Source: Malaya genurostris
Taxonomy: Eukaryota > Arthropoda > Insecta > Diptera > Culicidae
Length of the DNA stretch: 64,000 nucleotides
Assembly (NCBI RefSeq): GCF_030247185.1
Contig: NC_080571.1
Coordinates: 31,685,253-31,749,252, forward strand
Direction of reading: 5' to 3'
The notes under the pieces are model-generated. The model saw nothing but the letters and a program-made list of their open reading frames with translations, searched no databases and was not told where the DNA came from. The position numbers and the translations under genes are program-made. Position 1 is the first letter of the stretch, and each line of letters starts with the position of its first letter. Positions 59,369-64,000 of this stretch are shown here, piece by piece.

Positions 59369-59702
59369 AAAAATCGATTCCGGAATTCCAAAGTCGATTT
59401 TTTTTCTAACAAAAACAAAGTTCCAGAAAATCGATTTTAAAAATAATTTTGTTTTATATGACACTAGAGCTCGACGTTTCATGCAATGTTATTACATCTG
59501 GCATGAACATAATTACTTCAACCTCATCCAGCCACCGGCTGAAGGTCTTTTTAATAAAGAAAACTAACTAACTAACTACTTCAACCTCAACATTTTCCTG
59601 AGCTTTAGAGTCAATTTTAAAATTTTATCTCAATTCAGGAAATTTTGTTTTGGAATTATAGTTCCCGAAGTTTTAAATTCTAAGACATTTGACATAAAAA
59701 AA
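59369..59702. other. spacer with retrotransposon tail
   Basis: AT-rich apart from the LINE-like tail listed next. Confidence 0.4.
59525..59580 (+). repeat. non-LTR retrotransposon 3'-end remnant with (TAAC)n tail
   Basis: GGCTGAAGGTCTTTTTAATA then AAGAAAACTAACTAACTAAC. The same end without the tail is at 19485-19550. Confidence 0.45.
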
Positions 59703-61715
59703 TACGGATCAGGGTCATTTCGCCGAAAGTCATTTCGCCGAAAGCCATTTTGCCGAAAGGATCATTCCGCCGATTCCTGCGATTGTCTTAATAATATAAT
59801 TGGTATTGATTTAATATAAACACAAATAGGGTAAGGGCTCCCTATTTCATCTCATTTGTAAGGACGTCGCCTAACAACCCCGATTTAGCCACTAAAATCA
59901 CTATAACTATTTCATATTACTGCTTCATTCGCCTTGCTCCACGTTGAGAATTGATTCACATTTCTTGAAAATTTAACAAATATTCATAAAACAGCTAAAA
60001 ACACTTATGATGTGTTCACTACTCTGCTCCTAATTTTTTCTCAATGGATTTTTATCCATCCTATCGTTGGTCCTTTATTCATCCTATAAATTAGCAATGG
60101 CGACTGCAATCAAAACAAAATATTCCACTATTACACTCTCAGGTTCAAAATGTCAGAATTCTTCTAAAAAACGGCCTAAGGCCAACTATGACACAACACA
60201 CGATATTTTTAGAACCAGTTTGAAATCATTTCAACGTTTAAAAATTTTTCGGTCGTTTCCGTTACCTTTCGCTTTAAATTCAAAATTTTACTGTAAAGTT
60301 AATTTGATGAACTTTAAATTAAAACAAAACAGGAATTGTTACTATTTAGGCATTAGCCCTTCTTAAAACCAAATGCAGAGTCAGAGATGCCATTTATACA
60401 GATTTATCTGTATTGTATAGATTTTGGCGTTCGCATACTGATTTAAATAAGATTACAGATTTTGTACAGATTTTCTAAATTTAATACAGATTTGTACAGG
60501 TTCATAAAAAGTGAGAAGAAAAAAAATAGAGTTTTCTCTCTGAGTATCTATTAGTATTTGATTGCAGTGATTCTTCAAAATTTTATTGATCAACAGACAA
60601 ATCACATATTAAAGAGGTTAAAGTTTTATGCAGATAAATGATTATGAACACTGACTAAAATAAAAGATTTCCTCGTTGAATATTCAAGTCAGTGGGGCAA
60701 TGACTTACGGAGATATAAAGAACTATCTTTTGACATCATTTTATTAGTGAAAACAGATAGACTTTTTATGCAAAGTAATACATATTTTCTATGAAAATAT
60801 CTGGCATCTCTGTGCAGAGCCGATGAAACACACACACTTCAAAGCGTTATGTTGACGTATAGTGGAATGAAACCAGTGCTACTAGATTTGCCACAACGGT
60901 TATTTTATTAGTATTTAACACGCTCTTGATGGTAATATTCGAAGCCGAAACAGTTTTATTGAAATAATGATATCAATAATATAATTAAACTGATGATAAT
61001 TTGAAGAAGAAAAACAATTTTTGTTTTGTAACATTATGAGATAACTTGGAATCTTTGCGAAACCAAATGAGATGAAAACTAAGCGCATTCAGGTGAACTA
61101 AGTGAAAAACTTTCATCTCATGTTTTTGAAGACTTTTATTGCTTGTCGGGTAATTTTTGAAGTTTTTAATCATTAACTAAACAAGTGGCAAGTGAACATT
61201 ACTAATTAGGAAGTCATCCAGCATTCAATGGTAGTGTAACTGTGCGAAATAGTGATCATGTTTTGAGACGAATCGATTAGTAGATATTCAGAAACATGAC
61301 GAACTGTAAATCTTGAGACGAAAATGTGTCCTAAATTGAAAAGTGAGTTTGTTTTAAATGAAAAAAAAATCAATGGGAAAGTGTGACAATAGCTTTTATA
61401 ATTATTTTAAAACATTTCACAGTTTGGCTCAGGTAGGTTGTAAAATATTATTCATGTTCAAAGTAATAAGGTGAGGGAATGAGATGGAAATAGGAGCTCA
61501 GATGAAATAGGGAGCCGTTACCCTGAATGATAATCCAACACAGCCGGCGTCATCTTGACAAGGGTTATGTGGCTGTGCCACATCAGTTGTACAGGAGGCA
61601 TAACACAAAAAATAGTAATATTATGTATTCAAAATTACCCTTTCGGTGAAATATCCTTTCGTCGAAATGAACTTTTTGGTGAAACGACTTTCGGCGAAAT
61701 GACCCGCACCCAAAA
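59703..61715. mobile_element. CATTTCGCCGAA element, copy 2, split by another inverted-repeat element
   Basis: Left arm 59703-59827 (GGGTCATTTCGCCGAAAGTC and variants), right arm about 61525-61715 (ACTTTCGGCGAAATGACCCG). Between them lies the second inverted-repeat unit at 59828-61524. Removing that leaves an element of about 0.3 kb, similar to copy 1 at 55248. Confidence 0.7.
59828..61524. mobile_element. nested 1.7-kb element with AGGGTAAGGGCTCCC inverted ends
   Basis: Ends AGGGTAAGGGCTCCCTATTT..ATCTCAT and, inverted, AGGGTAACGGCTCCCTATTT..ATCT. Internal sequence is AT-rich and has no transposase frame; the longest plus frame is 99 codons (60067-60366) with no domain. Target duplication not identified. 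Confidence 0.65.
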
Positions 61716-62284
61716 AATACCACACCGTTCTAAGATAACGCAAAGTTTTATCCAGAATCATAGCATGCTTCGGGAAGCATGCGCGATGAATTAGATAAAA
61801 TGATTATGATTTTGGGGTACTTACATCAGGACACGAGAAACATAATTGAAAAGGATAACCGAATGTAAATGTGAATTTTCGAAAGAGCGTCTCCTAATAA
61901 ATGAACACGATTCTCCAAAACCTTCTTCAAACTGTAAAATTCGTAAAAATTTTGGTGAACAGTCGAGGAAGCAATTAAACCGCACTCCGTATATGTTCAC
62001 TGGGACCAATTGACTTTACACAAAAAAAAAACAATCGAAGGGTTTCGTAGAACTTGCAATGTTTTAGTCCTTATCAACATCGCATGACTTGCATATCTCG
62101 ACAGCGGAATTTTTTTGGAAGAAGTGTTATTTCACTCTGGTTTGCCTTTTCAAAATGAGCCAAAATTGTTAACGTATTCATTTTAACTCGGAAACACCAT
62201 CGGAAATATGTTTAGCAATTTACGATAAAATTTTCAGTAGTGTGAGAATCGTAAATAACGAAAAAGGAATCCTAAAACTTTTGG
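61716..62284. other. unassigned AT-rich DNA
   Basis: Nothing recognised. Confidence 0.4.
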
Positions 62285-63060
62285 TAGTGGTTCAGATTTC
62301 AGCTCTGGAACTAAGTTTCAGAATCCAGTTCCAGAATTTGGGTTTAGAATCTAGGGTCCAGATTTCATTCCCAGAACTTAGGTACAGATTCAAGATGCAG
62401 AATTCAGGTTCATAATCCACGTCCAAAATTAATTTCCAGATTCTGCTGGTCCAGATTCTAGGTTTAAAATCCAAGTCCAGAAATCAGATGCAGAATCCAG
62501 GTTCTGAATTAAAGCTCAGAAGTCAAGTCCACAACTCCGGATTCCAGAACCAGAATCCAAGTTCAAAATCTAGTTCTCAATTCAGAATCCAGGTCCAAAA
62601 TTCAAAATTCAATTTCAGAATAGATTTAGAATTTATGTCCAGAGTTCAGATACAAGAATACAGTCCCAGTATTCTGGTCCAGAACCCAGACTCCTGATTC
62701 AGGTCCATAATTCAAGTCCAGAAATCGGATGCAGAATCCAGGTCCTGAATAAAAGCTCATATCTAAGGTCCAGAACTCATTTCCAGAACCAGAATACAGC
62801 TCCAGCATTCAAATTTTGTAATTCAGATACAGAATCAAATTCTAGAATAGTGCAGAATCTAAAATTCAGGTCCAAAATTCATTTCCAGAATCAAGATTCG
62901 GAATTCAGGTAGAGATTTCTGTTCCAAAGTTTAGTTTAGAATTCAGGTCCAGAATCCAAGCCCAAAATCCAAGTCCAGAATTCAGGAGTTAGTCGAAAGT
63001 TCAAAATTAGGGCTCAGGTTCATAATTCATTGCCAGAACTCAGCTTTCCGTTCGGAATTT
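62285..63060. repeat. degenerate minisatellite, inverse orientation of 55022-56925
   Basis: About 780 bp of units CAGAATTCAGGTCCAGAATC, the reverse complement of the GATTCTGGACCTGAATTCTG wording at 55-57 kb. Diverged to a similar degree. Confidence 0.85.
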
Positions 63061-63882
63061 CTGATGTAACACTCAAAAGAGCTACAAGTATTTACTAAAA
63101 TTGAAAATGTGAATTGAGATAACAGGAAAATGAAATAATGTGTGTTCGTCTTTATGATGTTTGTTGAAAAATTGGAGGGGGCGATTATTTTTGAGTTCGC
63201 CTCGGGCGCCAGAAATGTTCACTACGGCTCTGGAAGACCATTCTCGGAAATCCGTGATATTCATGCGTGTGTTCTGGTTTGGTTTATTTATTTTTTTGGA
63301 TTCCTTGTTTTGCCAGATTGCGTCCAACAGACGTTCACAGGCAATTTACGACAGTTGCGTGAGCTAATTTGTTACCGTGTTGTGGCTCGGTTTGAAACAT
63401 TTATCCTCATCGAAAACCACAAACACCGACCGAACGTGCAAATTGTTCCGAATAGGATAATAAATGGTCACGTGTCACGGGTGGATGTCTGTGTGTGGGT
63501 CGACTGTTGTACAATTTCGAACCGCGATTGCCAACGTTTCGGTTTATCTATATAAGTTGTGCCAACAGGAAAAAATACCCCATCAATCCAGAAAAACCGA
63601 TCAAAACAGCATTTTGTTCCATATCTCTTACCAAGCGAATAAACAGACAGAATGAATGTCACTATTTGTGACTGGTGCCCCGGATTTCGGTAAAATCACT
63701 CCAGCTCAGTTTGAACCCTGCGGGGAAGTCACCGTCCACCGACTTACTTCTCAATTTATGTCACCGCCGAAAGAAAAGAAAAGAGGAAGAAAAACGAAAA
63801 ATATATCTACCGACATCCATTTCCCGAAGAGACGGCACTCTTGAAAAGCGCCGATGTCATCATCTAGGCTTTCTTTTGTGAT
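63061..63882. other. unique-looking DNA, possible promoter/5' untranslated region
   Basis: Less AT-rich and repeat-free. CTATATAAG at about 63547-63555 could be a TATA box. Frames of 137 (+) and 64-81 (-) codons have no recognisable domain. Confidence 0.35.
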
Positions 63883-63966
63883 ATGGAAAATCCTTTCGAA
63901 AGACGACTATATCGACTATTGTTGGATTCCGAAAGGCGACGACCAAGTCAAGTGAAGCCGGAGACC
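63883..63966 (+). CDS. candidate first coding exon (28 codons), unknown gene
   Basis: ATG at 63883 preceded by an in-frame TAG at 63865; 28 codons of Arg-rich, non-repetitive sequence (MENPFERRLYRLLLDSERRR, then PSQVKPET) end at GTGAGT (donor GT at 63967-63968) in phase 0. The next bases are pyrimidine-rich (CT/TTC repeat) to the window end. No family recognised and the next exon is outside the window, so this is a suggestion from start, composition and donor only. Confidence 0.25.
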
Positions 63967-63977
63967 GTGAGTGCCTG

Positions 63978-64000
63978 CCTTTTTTTTCTTCTTCTTCTTC
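63978..64000. repeat. T-run and (TTC)n at window edge
   Basis: Eight or more T followed by (CTT)n running off the window. Confidence 0.8.

Noticed and set aside
62292..62808. 60-69 codon frames in the 62-63 kb region
   Set aside because: Translations of the degenerate minisatellite.
1..64000. Endogenous viral sequences or LTR retrotransposons
   Set aside because: No protein frame resembling viral replicase, nucleoprotein or gag-pol, and no paired LTRs were seen by eye; a database search would be needed to exclude short decayed pieces.

Overview
The window looks like a piece of a large, AT-rich, transposon-packed insect genome, most likely a culicine mosquito of the Aedes type. The basis is the combination of DD37E IS630-Tc1-mariner (ITmD37E) transposons first described in mosquitoes, Feilai-like tRNA-derived SINEs, mariners, JAM1/RTE-like and Jockey-like non-LTR retrotransposon remnants, several MITE families and very long simple satellites. 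The species call is inference; no species marker was seen. No complete host protein gene is recognisable. The window reads as intergenic DNA or the inside of a very large intron.

Layout. 1-3733 is a 9-bp satellite made of alternating blocks of AAATTCTAC and AAATTCTAG, with an orientation switch at about 64-70. 4283-5560 is a broken ITmD37E transposon. 8455-10632 is a mariner carrying two nested insertions: a 260-bp MITE and a non-LTR retrotransposon with a 16-bp target duplication. 13158-14465 is a second, divergent ITmD37E copy. 14741-15837 holds TTAA-flanked MITEs. 18360-24812 is mixed repeats, including an 822-bp fold-back element, an isolated coding-looking 82-codon frame and an orphan CCAAT/TATA/Inr promoter. 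25602-31910 has a CA microsatellite, two more MITEs of the 3-bp-TSD family and dispersed repeats. 34158-37145 holds two mariner relics. 42040-46330 has an inverted ~120-bp repeat array, a SINE, a mariner broken into two oppositely oriented parts and GCG-rich repeats. 46724-46795 folds as a tRNA-like cloverleaf. 48221-49100 is a 7-bp satellite (GAAAACT)n. 50798-53190 is a Jockey-like relic split by an intact DD37D (maT-like) transposon at 51669-52984. 53782-55017 has a SINE and a third ITmD37E copy. 55022-56925 and 62285-63060 are two oppositely oriented degenerate GAATTCTG minisatellites. 59703-61715 contains nested inverted-repeat elements. The last 120 bases contain a possible first coding exon with a GTGAGT donor.

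How it fits together. The only plainly intact gene is the DD37D transposase at 51831-52865 (344 codons, all three catalytic aspartates, perfect terminal repeats), so this may be a recently active element. Every other transposase or reverse transcriptase frame has stops, frameshifts, deletions or lost catalytic residues. The nesting gives a relative chronology: Jockey-like relic before DD37D element; mariner before both the MITE and the RTE-like insertion. The two clean satellites (9-bp and 7-bp) are almost free of mutation and must be recent expansions. Several observations here (satellite polarity switch, TTCnnGAA content, fold-back hairpins, orphan promoter) are sequence-visible, while their functions are inference.
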